64,000 bases of DNA, taken from assembly GCA_036345935.2 (NCBI GenBank), contig JADWOT020000010.1, forward strand, positions 6,932,587-6,996,586, in the 5' to 3' direction. The position numbers and the translations under genes were made by a program. The notes beneath the pieces are model-generated. The model made no database searches and was not told the DNA's origin. It was given only the letters and a program-made list of their open reading frames with translations. Positions 38,301-50,622 of the stretch are shown piece by piece. This DNA comes from Taenia hydatigena (Eukaryota; Platyhelminthes; Cestoda; Cyclophyllidea; Taeniidae). Positions within the stretch are counted from its first letter, which is position 1. Every line of letters begins with the position of its first letter.

Positions 38301-40643
38301 TTCTGCGATTTTAGCTCTACAATTTCTTACTACTTCGCTACTCACCCACAAACCCACTTAACCACATTTAAGCGCCTTTCTTCCCTGCGGCCTCTCTGCA
38401 ACCCCTTCTGTGGATTGATGCGGACATCTTGAGGTAGGAAGAAAGAAGTGCTACAACGTCTCGAAGCCATCTACCACAATAGGTGGCATTGGGTAGGTGA
38501 GAGGCAAACGAGGTAAACCAGGCAGTGTGGTTAATTTAACTGTGCAAATCTTTCACAATAAGTGAAAGCATGATGTCGCTTTTGTCATCAGTAATTAAAT
38601 TTGCCTGGGTGAGCACGAAACAAAGGGTCCATGAAGCAGAGCGCTGCAGTAAAAGCGGCAGTAGGGGCGGCGAACCAACATTTTTATTGTCGTGGATGCC
38701 CCATTCGTCGAGCTGAACTGTCCCCTTCTTATGTTGAGATGAAATGCGTGAATTATTTCGCTTAACTCACTTTCGACCTCTAAGGTGACTAATTTTGTTT
38801 TAATATATTGTTGGTGGGATCGTGGTTCCATTAATTAACAGTGTTACATAAGCTGGCGCAAATACGTTTGTTAATATAGGGAACTAGTGCAAGAAAATTG
38901 GCCTTGCCTGGTGTCACAGATGGTATGGAACGTTAATTAGCCGAAATCACGCTTCTTTTTAAATATTATATTGCAGGGACCAGGTGAAAAGCTTAGCCTG
39001 TTCTGATTCAGTTCAATCAAATCTGATCAATTTGAAGCCTAATCTTGCGTGCCTCGCTACAGTAATTACGCAGTGGGACGTGAATATTAGGCAAGTTGTT
39101 ATCTACCAGCAAGCCTCTAAGTGCCGCTGCTCATTCTATTGTTGTAAGCGCATATTTAAGGCGTAAAAATTAAGTGCAAAGGTAGTACAGGTCGTAGTTA
39201 TTCATCCCTAGACATCGCTATTCAGATAACGAAGGTGCGTTTCTGAGGCGTATTTCCAATCCGATGCCTGGAAGGATTGTTGGCTTACATAACGATTGGC
39301 AACAGCGACCACCGCTGTTATTTAGCAGATGTAAAGTTTAGCTGTAGGAGACAAGCATTGGAAATGGATGCAGTAGGATGATAGAGCATAGTGTTGTGGT
39401 GCAGTGTGCCTTAGTTTCTTCCCTTTACATCTATTCCTGGTTTAATTCCATTGCCTATTGATCTAGGCAGTTGACTAGAAAATAAATCCAGTAAAATTGT
39501 TTTCATAAAAATTTGATTGCCATAACTTGAAGCACCCGACGAGGCCATTCACAACTCCTTTTTCATGTGATTTGCATATGGGGTAGCATTGGAACGGCTT
39601 AAGCAATAGGATTGGGAGAAAGATGAAGAGGGGAGCAGCAGGGAAACAGGACGGATGGATGGGCAGAGTAGAGAAGAATAACGAGGCAGGATGGAGACAC
39701 TGACGAATTGCAGAATAGTAGAAATGGCGCTGCAGAGCATGATGTATAACCGAGGACGATGCAACGTGTGGAAGAGCATGGCTGATGGCAGGCTTAGTGA
39801 TCGACCTCTTTGAATCTGATGCATGGGAATCGATTAGTAGCACGTGCCGCGTGCTGGCTTTCAGCGCTGTCTGGTGTGGTTTTTGGACGGTATACTTTGT
39901 ACTTGGTTTTGTAGGAGCAGGAAGCGATTGCATGCAAAGGAAGTAGGGTGGACTGAAAGGGGCGCTGGGATCAACGCGCCATAAAATAAAAGCGTTTCCA
40001 GTCCTAGAGTGCTTGTCCTCGACGTTATGCGCCTAATATTTTTTGCAACTAAAGCCATTCAGGCGTTTGTAAAGAGTTCTAGTAACTGGAGGCATAGTTG
40101 ATTAAAAAAATGTCACCTCGTTTTAAGCGATATTAGTGGAGCTAGCAAGAATGCGTTCCAACTAACTGTTACCTTGCACCTTGCTTGTTCATTGTAAAAG
40201 TTTGCAGAGTTAAGTGCTAGCATGCAAAATAAAATATATAAAGTGTTCACGGGGTTATTAGGTATGAAGCTAAACAGCTCAAAAATGATGGACTATAATG
40301 GCTATTTTATAATGTCAATAAACGGTTTTTGCTGACTTGATGTTAGTAAGATCTCTTATTGACCATTCACTCAGCCATCTTCCACATTCCGTGCAGTTTT
40401 GACTATTGAAGTGCTCTGATGGCACAAATGAGACTGCAGATTATAATATCCGGAATAATCGGAAAGAGTGTTGTTATGCATACACCACTCCTGTTCATAT
40501 TGCCGCCTTCGATGGCTCAAGAATCCAATCTTTCAGCCCAAATGGCATAATTTCTTTAGAGATTGCCCATGTGTTACTGTAGTCACTAGGCTTCTCTGCA
40601 GTAAGTCGATGATCTCTCATTAATGAAGGTGTGGGATCTTTAC
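35361..40643. other. Long featureless stretch
   Basis: Contains C/T-rich sequence around 37530-37640 and a purine-rich segment at 39600-39780. The latter produces long minus-strand open frames (up to 152 codons) of low-information composition, judged spurious. Confidence 0.45.
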
Positions 40644-40803
40644 CTGTCAGAAGGAGCCGATGAAACTGAAGTCCTCGATGGGCTCGAATGGATAAGATGC
40701 CCACGTTTAATTCACTCATGCTCTTCTCGTTGAGCCCCATGAGTCCGTGCCTGGACCGATGAATCGAAGAGGTCACATGTTGTACGGCCAATCTGTCGAT
40801 TGT
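40644..40803 (-). CDS. Candidate internal exon, unrecognised
   Basis: The minus strand has an acceptor-like CTTACCTAG, then a phase-0 frame TIDRLAVQHVTSSIHRSRHG.. ending ..IRAHRGLQFHRLLLTG at a donor G|GTAAAG. If not spliced there, the frame continues to a TGA at 40495. Composition is balanced and hydrophilic as in a real exon, but I recognise no domain and found no adjoining exon. Confidence 0.3.
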
Positions 40804-43800
40804 CTAGGTAAGATGCTGATCAATAGATGAGTCAAAATTAAGGTGCGATGGCGTCTTCTTTAGGTGATTGTAATTTTAGGTTGACCCGACAGTCAGAACG
40901 CCTAAAAGACATGCATTTGTATTTGACTGCTGAGCCGTGATCTGTTAAAGAAATTTATGAATGCCTGTCATAACAGGTTTTACGGCGATATTGCTTTGGG
41001 CATGTACTCATCGAAGCCTATGCCTTCCGGTTTAAAGTAAGGCTTGACCATATCGCATAACAAAATAATCAAGTTTCTTCAAATTATTGCCTTAGTTTCA
41101 TTAGAAATTATTATAATTATCTGCACTTTGTTTAGTGTCCTTTTTGCTATACTTGCTGAATCAACACATTTTTGGTTGGATGTTATGCTGCCGCATCATA
41201 GTAGGTAGACATTAGACAGAAGAGGCAAGAGACCTCCATGGTTTTTAAATCGGACAAAGTCCTGTTTGTATAACAGATAAACTTAAGTCCCACCTACTAA
41301 TGTGAATCGGAAATTAATGATGTGTGTAGCCAAAAGTGATGCGGCATAGAAAAAATTGGGTGGTTAAATAAATGAAGTCTCCCAAAAAGGCTAACAATCA
41401 GCTATTCTTTGCGATGCACTCGAAGACACGCTTAAGCCCGATCAGCAAGATGTTGTAAGCCGTTCTAATCTGCGTGCATAAATTCGACAAATGCTTCCGA
41501 TGACCTACCGATGTGGTGAGTTATTAAGCAATTTAAAAGTCTGCTTTAAATGTCATTACTTAGATTAAAATGCAATCTGGATGAGACCACATAATCCCAG
41601 ACCTCCATAAAAATGTAAACTAATGTGTTAGAAGTGTAGACAAATGTTTTTAGAGTATAAAAGGAAAATGTTTTGATTAGGTATTTGCCTTTCAAAAAAA
41701 TGGTTTCGACTTTACTGCTATTTGTGGCATTATTAAGTCTAGATATGATTGCGACGGCATTATTCTGGTGGTGTCTGAATTAAAGATAAGCCTACAATAG
41801 TCTAAGAAGCACTTCAGTTTCGCCAACTACGGAGTGTTGGCTCAAGCGTAAGCTGAACTCATGTGAATTGTAAGCCCAGGCACTGTTTGCTGTGAATAGT
41901 GAAGCTACTTCTTTTCCTTGGGAAAGATAACCTCTGAGATGTGCAAAACACTCGCAGGTAACTGTCATATAATAATAGACATCACCTTGACGCCGAGACA
42001 CCACACATAATGAACATCCAGATTGAGTTATCGTGGTCAGGAGGACTAATTCGATAGCACTCGGAGTGCGAAGCTAGCGCTCCAGCATGTATGGTTTTAC
42101 ACTGAGGGTGATTTTGTATCCTTGCCATCAACGTGGAGAAAACAGAACTGTAGCAAAGTTGCGCCTGATTAGGGTCACGAAAATGGTATGAATCACTTCG
42201 AGATCAAGACCACCGGCCGAATTCGCAAGCGTTTATCTTTAAGGCTTTAAGTGATATCTAGCTCATAACTTTGTCGACGCGCATTCTGAAGCAGCAAAAT
42301 GATAAAAAATATCATGCTCGAAGCAAACGCAGTGGCGTTTATTTCCCAAACGATTTTCAGAATGAAATTACTTAGCCTAGACCTGGAGAGAGTAACGGTT
42401 CGTTAGGCCATGTCAAACAAATCAGTTTAGTTAGTTCGGATCAAGGAAATCAAAGCGAGAGAGCGTTTACATTTACTTGCTGGCACCGCTGAACCTGCCA
42501 GAAGTGTTCCGAGGTCTGCCATACAGAAGCACAAAGGTGTTATTTGTTTACAATCCGAATGAATCGCCTTAACTAGCAACACAGGTGACATTTAAGATTG
42601 CTTATTTGTGAAGCAGCATAAACTAGCGCCAGAATCATTGCGACTGGGTAAAATTCATATGACGCTATGCTAAGATAGTTGGCATAGAAACCCGAATAAC
42701 CTTGCCGATTCATAGTTTCTTTTTGGTTAGCAAAGCAGAGAGGGAGATTTTGTATTCGTATAAAATATTGAAGCAAATGAAAGCAAAGTCTTGCTTTCTT
42801 TGAAGCAATTTGCATCTCATTGTGCCATGCGGTTCATTCACTGTTTGGATGTGAATGAGGACGCTCATTTCCTTTAGCACTTGCATCCGCTAATTTATTT
42901 GACTCCTTACGACCTATTTTGCGTCCCTTCTTGCATTGCTGTATGCATGTGTGGAACCAAAATAACACGTCTAACTTGTCTTCAAGTCATTTGTTGCCGT
43001 CCGCCATGGACCGTACTAGATTTATTGAATTATCGAGTGTGGAGCTTAAATGGTTTATAAAATGCTGACACCATACCACTAACCGTTTTTTGCATTAGAC
43101 CAGGTCCCTAGCTAATCGTACATTTACCAGTGGCATTACATTGCAAACCGCATAAAATTCATTAATTGTTTTAGGCCCAGCAAGCTAGTGTTGCATGCGC
43201 GTGGTAAACGCCATCAATCGAAGGAATTAAAGTAACCAGACGCATTGTGAATAAAAAGAACCACTGATTTTTAAACATTATGCTAGCAAATGGTTGGAGA
43301 ACCAGTCAAACTGAGACTTCCGATGATGTGCGGATGCTTCAGAATGCCTCAATTGGGCCAATCGAAGCAGGTTCTCCCAATAGTTCAGCGTACCTAGCAG
43401 GGGGTGAATAAATAGATGCACGTGTAAGTGATCTAAGAACGTATTTTGTGCCGCGTTGCGCTAGTGGCTCATTCAAATCATTTTTGCACTTCGCGAATTT
43501 CTGCATTGTTATAAAATCTCCGTCAAGACAAGCATCCCGTTGGTGAACAGCGAAAATTCACACAAACTACTGACAAGTGTCATAAAGAGATCACAGAAAT
43601 CGGGCATCGCACAGATATTTCTAGTTATAAACCCAGTGTTTTCTTCCAGCGGCTGAATTCAGAGAGCTAGCACAGATGTCTGGCGTGAAGTCATGTTCAT
43701 AGTACTACCTGACTAACTTTCAGAATGACCCACAACTCCATGTGCAATGTGCACCGCCTTAGGTTTTAGTGACAAACTAGAAGTCAGTCTTTCACCAGCG

Positions 43801-44432
43801 GCAGTGGTCTGCTCCATATTTCAAATTTTAGATCATTCTGCTGCTTATCAATCTCCGAGAAGCCATTGAGCCCGAGTAAGATAAAATTTCGAGGAGCCAG
43901 TTAAACTTGTCCGGGAAGCATTATCAAGCCGAAAAAATTGGTGGCATTTAGGCATAGGTGTAGACTGCTTTCGCTGCGGTCGCTGGTATCCACATCAAAA
44001 CTAGAAGTATGGAGCTGATAGTGCCTACCACTGTAAATGACAACGAATCAATGACGAATTGAATCCGGTATGCATCTGAATGGCCGATCGTGTTCTTCTC
44101 ATCCATTAAGCCATTAAGTAGTCTGCTTAATAATTAGCCCTAGGATGTGCGCGCAGTGCGGTGTCACTATTATTGGCATAGCAACGAAGGCGTAGCCTTA
44201 AGGAGGGATACTACTATAAAGATAGTTAGTAAATGAAACACTCTGCTGCAGGCAACGGGAGAAATGGTGGTATTGAATGAACAAACTAGAAAGGTTGTGT
44301 GTAAGTAATGTGCAATGGTTGACGAAGATTTGGTTACTTTGCTAGAACATGCTGTACTTGGCGAAAAATCTCTAAAAAGAATTTTGGTCAAGGCACATAA
44401 AGGCAGCGGGCTCGAAGTGTTTAGACGACCGC
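40804..44432. other. Nothing recognised
   Basis: No gene, repeat or RNA supported upstream of the spliced-leader-like gene. Confidence 0.5.
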
Positions 44433-44523
44433 CACCGTATATCGGTCCTTGCATTTTTGTATGGTGAGTGTCGATATAGCTCTGTCTACGAGCTGTTATT
44501 GTTTGGCTGGTCCTACAGGGGCC
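44433..44523 (+). ncRNA. Spliced-leader (SL) RNA-like gene or pseudogene
   Basis: The first 31 nt (44433-44463) resemble the cestode mini-exon as I recall it: they begin CACCG, contain ATCGGTCCTT and end TTTTTGTATG, immediately followed by the donor GTGAGT. The hairpin ACCG/CGGT is intact. The intron-like part forms a perfect AGCTC/GAGCT stem at about 44478-44494, then a single-stranded ATTGTTTGG that resembles an Sm-binding site, then a GGTCC/GGGCC stem. Exon, donor, stem, Sm site, stem is the known layout of an SL RNA, which donates its exon to pre-mRNA 5' ends by trans-splicing. Against function: the exon is about 5 nt shorter than the 36 nt I remember, and the U run of the Sm-like site is interrupted by a G. 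It is therefore a variant SL gene or a pseudogene. Confidence 0.72.
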
Positions 44524-47500
44524 TAAAAAATGATGCAAAGTAGAGGAAGGTAGTAGTTTTTTTATGACTGCAGGCTTACTGTCCGGTGGTGGTGTTGGAT
44601 TTCTGAATCGCTGTGGCGCATTACACTGCAAGTGGTTGGCATTGACTAATGCTACAGGGGTAGACACAAAGCTCTACCATAAAATGCACTAATCTAGTTA
44701 TGGTACATAGTCGAGGACTTTAGCCACGCCATGGTAGCCGAGAGGAAATGCTATAGACAGGCCAGACATGCATAACAATCCCGCACAGTAGGTTACAAAA
44801 TATTTGGAAAATCAAGGCAACTTCATTTGTTTGTCGTGCTCCAAAAGTACAGGCAAGTGCCTCATTACGGTGCAACGTGCTGGTCGCTTAATGTAAAGCA
44901 GTGAAGTCGTTTAGTCTGTAACATGTAGGACCACTATTACCACGTCTTGGTGTGAAGTCTGCACACAGAACACTGTTCCACACGGAAGCGCAATTTTTCA
45001 TGAAATACTCGGCCGTGATAATTGCGCCTACTCATTCTTCTTTTCCAGAGCACAGGTATCCGTGTTCTCACCAGTGGACAAGTGAGCGACACTGTAATTT
45101 TATCGATCGTTTTTCCGAACCAATAGCTCGTCATGATAAATGACACAGTTATCGCATAAAAGATGGCCTCATGGATCCATTGGTCGATACACTTATTTAT
45201 GCAGTTTGATGAGAGTGGCATATGCGGCCCAAACGTGGGCGATCCACGCACTCGATTCCATCAAGGGCTTCTGTATCACCGCTCTTTTCTGATGGATAGA
45301 GATCGCACGCCTTGACGAATAGGAGATTATCGAAATGCTGCTGAGGAGGCTTGCGACTGCAATGACACATAGGCACTATTTGATCAATAATAGTAGCAGC
45401 TTACCTCGATTCAACCGCTATAGTCGTGCTTGCGCTACATCCAACATTGATATAAATGAGTGAAAAGCATCAACGAAGAAGAACATGGCCAGGATGAAAA
45501 TCCTTACAACGGCTTGGTGAAAGGAAGTGGAGGAGAAGTGGATGCATTAACATGGCAAAGAATCCAGTTTTAATCAAAATGAGATCTTACTCACAACTTA
45601 GAAACTAACTATATCGTTGTCAACCGCCTAAGTAATGAGGCAGATAATTAATCTGATTAGTCCATCGGTGTCTTCATCAACTACCACGGCCACAGAGTGT
45701 GAATAAACTATATCTGTCGAGGATCGATGCATTGGCCGTGTTTATTCTCATTGTTTATTTCGCTGTCAAATGTCCTAGGCTGGGACATATATGACACCTT
45801 ACGTCGATTACCTTCCTTTTTTAAGAGGAACAGCCGGAGAAGGCATGAGTTGATGGATCACTTATAATTTGCTATGTATATTCTAATACTTTGTAATCCA
45901 CATCTCAGCTCATCTAGCCTTACCTTTTGCCACACATGCTTAGCACGATCTCCTATTTTGCAGAACTTTAATACAAGTGTGCAACCAAGGTATAGGAAAC
46001 ATTGTCATTTAATTTTATCAGTAAATTCGAAACATTAAGGCTAAAGCCGTATGGCTTCTGCGTATAACACGCCCTTCCTACCCCCTTTTTTGTTGGGTCA
46101 TGCTTGTTGTGATATCGGCGTATAGCACAAATCGATGCAAATGCAAAGAAGGTGTGGTTGAACCTGCGCTTCATTACATATTCACAGAGATCAGCATGCA
46201 ACAACCCGCTTGTAGTTTATTTCTACAAGAAGGTTATCGTCTCCGTCACCACCGACATAGGATGTTAGCGCCACTTCATGACAGATAGTCTACTCAATTT
46301 GTAAACACAATAATCCAGAGGCACGAGAGAACATAGGTCTTGCAAGTCTTGAAGCGCAGTCAAACAAATCATACAGTGCTGTTTCTGTACGAGCATATAA
46401 GATAATGCTAGTAATGTCGATGGAATTGTTCGAAATGCACAATAGGTAAAAAGGACAGGTGAGGACCAAGACCATTTTACGGTAGACTACTGGTAGGAAT
46501 CGCCAAAAAACTAGCGTTGCTTCATACTTAAAGCAGTCCAAACGCACTCGAAGTAAAAAAGACATCCTGTTACACGCTCATGTGAATGTCGATGTTTGGC
46601 ACTGCCTCATAATTTTTGTGATACACATAGTTAAGACTACTCGATAGAAATGTTGCTGTAGTGGAGTGGAGAAAGGACAAAACGAAGCACATGATCGGAT
46701 CTACGCTATACTTGATTTGGGTCCGACTCGAAGTTCAAAGATCGCATGCACTGCTAAATAGACATCAATAAGCCTGTAATCAGCACCGGAGATGGGAGGA
46801 GTTGCGCTTTGGACATGACTCCTGCTGAAGCACGCGCACAGTGGAACAGGTTCCATCGGACCGATATTGGGAGAGGAGTTCTGGTAACGCTACACATCTA
46901 GTGTCTCTTTGTTTCCACTTTTTTCTTTTTCTTCAGCTGATTTCGATAAGGGTATCACCTGATGGTACCAGAAATTGCCTTAAGATGGCATCAAGTCTTG
47001 TAGCCTATAATGAAAGTCAGCGCCGATGGCCATGCGGTATGTCTCATTGGGGCAGTAGTGCGAATGTACAGAAGTGTCCTCCCTACAACTTTCTCAAAGG
47101 GTTGTTGGAGTTGCGAACATCGCTGATTATGCAATCCTTGAAAGCATCCCCCTGAGAGTCGATCAGAGGAAGTTCCGAGGTGGTTTTCTTCCCTTCAGCC
47201 TCATCGCATCGACTCACCTCAAACCGAACAATGTTTTGAGTGTGCAGGTAACCACCTTAAGGCGAAGGTGAGACAATGGAGTTTAAGGTCATGATGGCCT
47301 CATACACCTAGTAATAAATATTTATTTCAATAAAGCAAAGCTGTGATCAGTCGGCAGAAGAGGATGATGTGCGGTTCCGGCTTATGGAATAGGCGATACC
47401 ACTGTCTACTAGACCGTCTGACACTCAGTGGCCGCCATTCACTCTCCGTCGTTAGACAATATCGCAAAACGTAGTGACCCAATCTATTTTCTTTTCTCTT

Positions 47501-47904
47501 GCTCCATTTGGTGCATTCTGACTTTGTGTAATCAATTTCTAAACTATTTGCACTACATTGCGGTGGCTTCGTAACATCTAACGTCATAAAATTGAACTGA
47601 ACTACACAGGAACGAAGCAACCTAAAATTTGAGACATAACGCACTATTTTTGCAGCCGCAAGACAAAATACTGTGGTTCAACAGAAGGCTCACCTTGTTT
47701 GGCACCTGAGTCTTGATAGGATCAGTTTCATATCAAACCTGGTGATCTCGGCTGCACTTTGCCCTTTATTAAAAAGACGGAAGATCATCAATGCAAATAA
47801 TCCTATAAATAAGCGCCCACTGATGGGTGATCAGTTAGACGGGCTTACATCAAAAGACACTCCCTACCAATAGGACATTATGAATGCCACATGTGATTAG
47901 CTTG
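44524..47904. other. Nothing recognised
   Basis: No second spliced-leader copy and no supported exon found here; SL genes are often multicopy, but only one is in this window. Confidence 0.45.
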
Positions 47905-48375
47905 GAGGTAGATAGAAGGTGTGTTCTCATTAGAAAGCCTGTTACTTTGCATTTTAAAGGCACAAAATTCAGTATTGCCATGAATCAAAAGCCTGCCATC
48001 ACGAGTTTGGTGCAGGTTGGCACACTCCTTTTCGCTTCCATTGTTTATGGGGAGAAAGATAGCAGTTGGTCCATAATGACTGTCTTGGAACAACGTTGAA
48101 GTAGCTATCATTTCATTGGTAGATGGTAAGTTAGACGACGACGTTGACCGTGCTTGAGATGCAGGCTGGCATGACCGCCAAAATTTCGTAATCCGTTGTC
48201 GGAGGTTTTGATGGTTCCGATGCATTTAGAAAGCTAGAACAGAAGTTAACGTCGTGTTTACAGGCACTAGCACGCACACGCAGCATGGAGGTAAGATGGA
48301 TCCCTCGATGAGAAGCGTCTGACAAAGTGCCTTCTCTTCTAAATCGCATCTAATTCATACATCCGTGCTGAGTCT
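47905..48375 (+). repeat. Interspersed repeat pair, copy 1
   Basis: About 470 bp closely matching 63511-64000 in the same orientation: GGTAGATAGAAGGTGTGTT, ACTTTGCATTTTAAAGGCAC, CATAATGACTGTC.TGGAACAACG and GACGTTGACCGTGCTTGAGATG are shared with few changes. On the minus strand a frame reading QDSHYGPTAIFLPIN then KECANLHQTRDGRLLIHGN is open here but broken in copy 2. The family may derive from a processed transcript or a non-autonomous element; I do not recognise it. Confidence 0.75.
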
Positions 48376-50224
48376 ATCATATGAGGCATTTATCATGTGG
48401 TCATACCCCATTAGCCTCGGTCTTTTTAACAAAATTTCAAAGTAGACGGTCCGATAAGGTTCAGGCGTATGTCGACCATTAGCAGCTCGCAGAGTTAATC
48501 GTAAATGGTGTTAAGGGTGCACAAAATTATACACATGGGTGATCGCGTAATAAGCTCCAATTCAGGTGGTTACAAATGAGTTTTAGAACAGGAATATAGA
48601 AAGTGTCACCAAACCACCAGAATGCATAATCAAGTGGAACGGTGAAGGTGTAAAGAAAGATAGAGACAATTCTCACAGCCACTTATGAAATTCCAGGTAG
48701 CAAGGAGCAAGCGCTTGGCTTTCATTTAACGTCTTTATTTGCGGATGATGTGGTCTGATGGACATCGAAAAACTTATCAAAACATGGCGGCAATTGTCAA
48801 CATACAAATAAAATCATTCTTTGTAGTAAATTGAGTGGAGAAGAATCCATTTGTTTCCAATCGACTTCATTATGATTGAAGCCAGTTGGAATGTTATAGG
48901 CGCACATAGTTTTATGCACATATATTCCACCCCTTCCCATTCGTTCTGTCCCTTCAATACTCGTTTTCAACACTAAAAAGAACACACGTTTTTAGGATAT
49001 CTAACACATACATGTCCTTCAGTTTTTCCTTTACCTTGACCATTCACGCACCAACACTGCTATACTACAGAACCGAATGGTCTCGTCTCAATGTTTGGCA
49101 CTGTTCTTGCAGGTCCTTAATTTTCCTCTTTTCAATTAAGCGCGGTCTTAGTCACCCATTAAATCGTCGATTTTGGCAACAAAAATCAGACCGAATCATT
49201 AATCCTTACCTTTATGGTGGGCTGGAGTTTCTTTGACCCATCCTCTCTTTATTAATCTTCTCGCTATAGGATAAATTGAAAGCTATTCTTTATTCACTAC
49301 AACACGTTAAATACTTAGTTTTTAATCGCGCATAACTGAGAACCAGCTTTAACGTGGAATGGGCCCCGCTTTACACAATGTATTAAACTTGAACATCGAT
49401 GAATGCACAACACGCAGGGATAAAATCGAGTAATTCTATTTGCAACATCCTCGATTACAACCTGTGCATTAAATCGATCTAGTCGAGTAACGCTGCATCT
49501 GCCACTTGACTCGTAATTTACTTCGTTGTGACGGAGTCGTTATCTTAAATGAAGTCCTAAACCAGCGCAGTTATGTGACTATTAGATACTTGCCTTCGTT
49601 ATTCTCTTTTCCTCAAGCAGTATTTTTAATAGACACAATTTGATCATTCACTTACATTTCGAGCCGTAATGTTCTCTTCCTCTACTGCTCGACTTATCCA
49701 ACTATACTTTTTCCACACTCGCACCAACACGAAATCCTTTTTCAGGGGATTTTAGACGCACGGGTTACTTAAGGTACCGACTGTGCTTCCATCGTGTAAC
49801 GACTCTATTTCTATTCCACTTCATTGCATAATATGGTGCATTAAAACAGTGTCATTATCCCTTCCTATGGCTCCTTCTTTGCTGTGCTTTGCATCTTTTG
49901 TTAGAGAGGTTACTTGAGCAGATATCGCACACCACCGCGAATGTGATGAAGGATCAGCGATATTTTAAAGTAGTCTATTAGTGGGTAGTGCCACAAGGCT
50001 GAAGCAACTTTGTGCCTTGAATATTCTAAGCACGTGCAAATTTCTCTTTCATATCGCCTCCGACACTCACATCACGAACTTCCGAATGACGCTATTGGAT
50101 GCAGCTTAAGCTTAGTTGTCTTAAAAGGATTCACTTTGTCGCAAACCTATTAGAGAGTCACTGGCTGCATTCGTCACAAAGCATTTAAAGAGGGTGGAGT
50201 AACCCAGCACCCAGCTTCAAAGTT
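48376..50224. other. Nothing recognised
   Basis: No supportable feature seen. Confidence 0.5.
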
Positions 50225-50360
50225 ACGTAACTGAAGTCTTTTTGGTCAAATTCTAGTTGAGTTAGATAAAACAGTGCGAATCCGCCTTCCATCCGTCTTA
50301 GAAATAGGGTTTGGTAGATAAAAACTTATTTTCCAGCAATCGCTAACAGATAACTTGGTG
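50225..50360 (+). repeat. Short interspersed repeat, copy 2
   Basis: Same-orientation partner of 35225-35360, roughly 80 percent alike by eye; the flanks do not match. Likely an old dispersed element fragment. Confidence 0.65.
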
Positions 50361-50570
50361 TCTCCACCACACGGCTACATGCCACTACCGACCCTATCCC
50401 CAAATTATAATGTAGCCCCATCCAGAGGCATAGATGTGTAACTGCTTACTGCAATCCCCCAGCAGATAATGAAACCCGTGTTGCTTACATGTTCTTAGTG
50501 ATTTCTTCCTCCACCACTACCACTTCCACCAGTAATGACTATAGCTAACACATTCCTTTGCTATCCTTTA

Positions 50571-50622
50571 TATAATGAAATAAAATAAAACAAATAATAG
50601 AAATAAAAATAAAATAGGCATG
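50571..50622. repeat. A-rich low-complexity tract
   Basis: AAATAAAATAAAA-type sequence built from imperfect AAATA units. No gene. Confidence 0.7.

Noticed and set aside
39475..39933. 152-codon minus-strand open frame
   Set aside because: It lies opposite a purine-rich tract that is stop-poor on the complement; the composition is low-information and nothing is recognised.
44170..44667. 165-codon minus-strand open frame
   Set aside because: It begins at GTG, has no family resemblance and runs antisense through the spliced-leader-like RNA.
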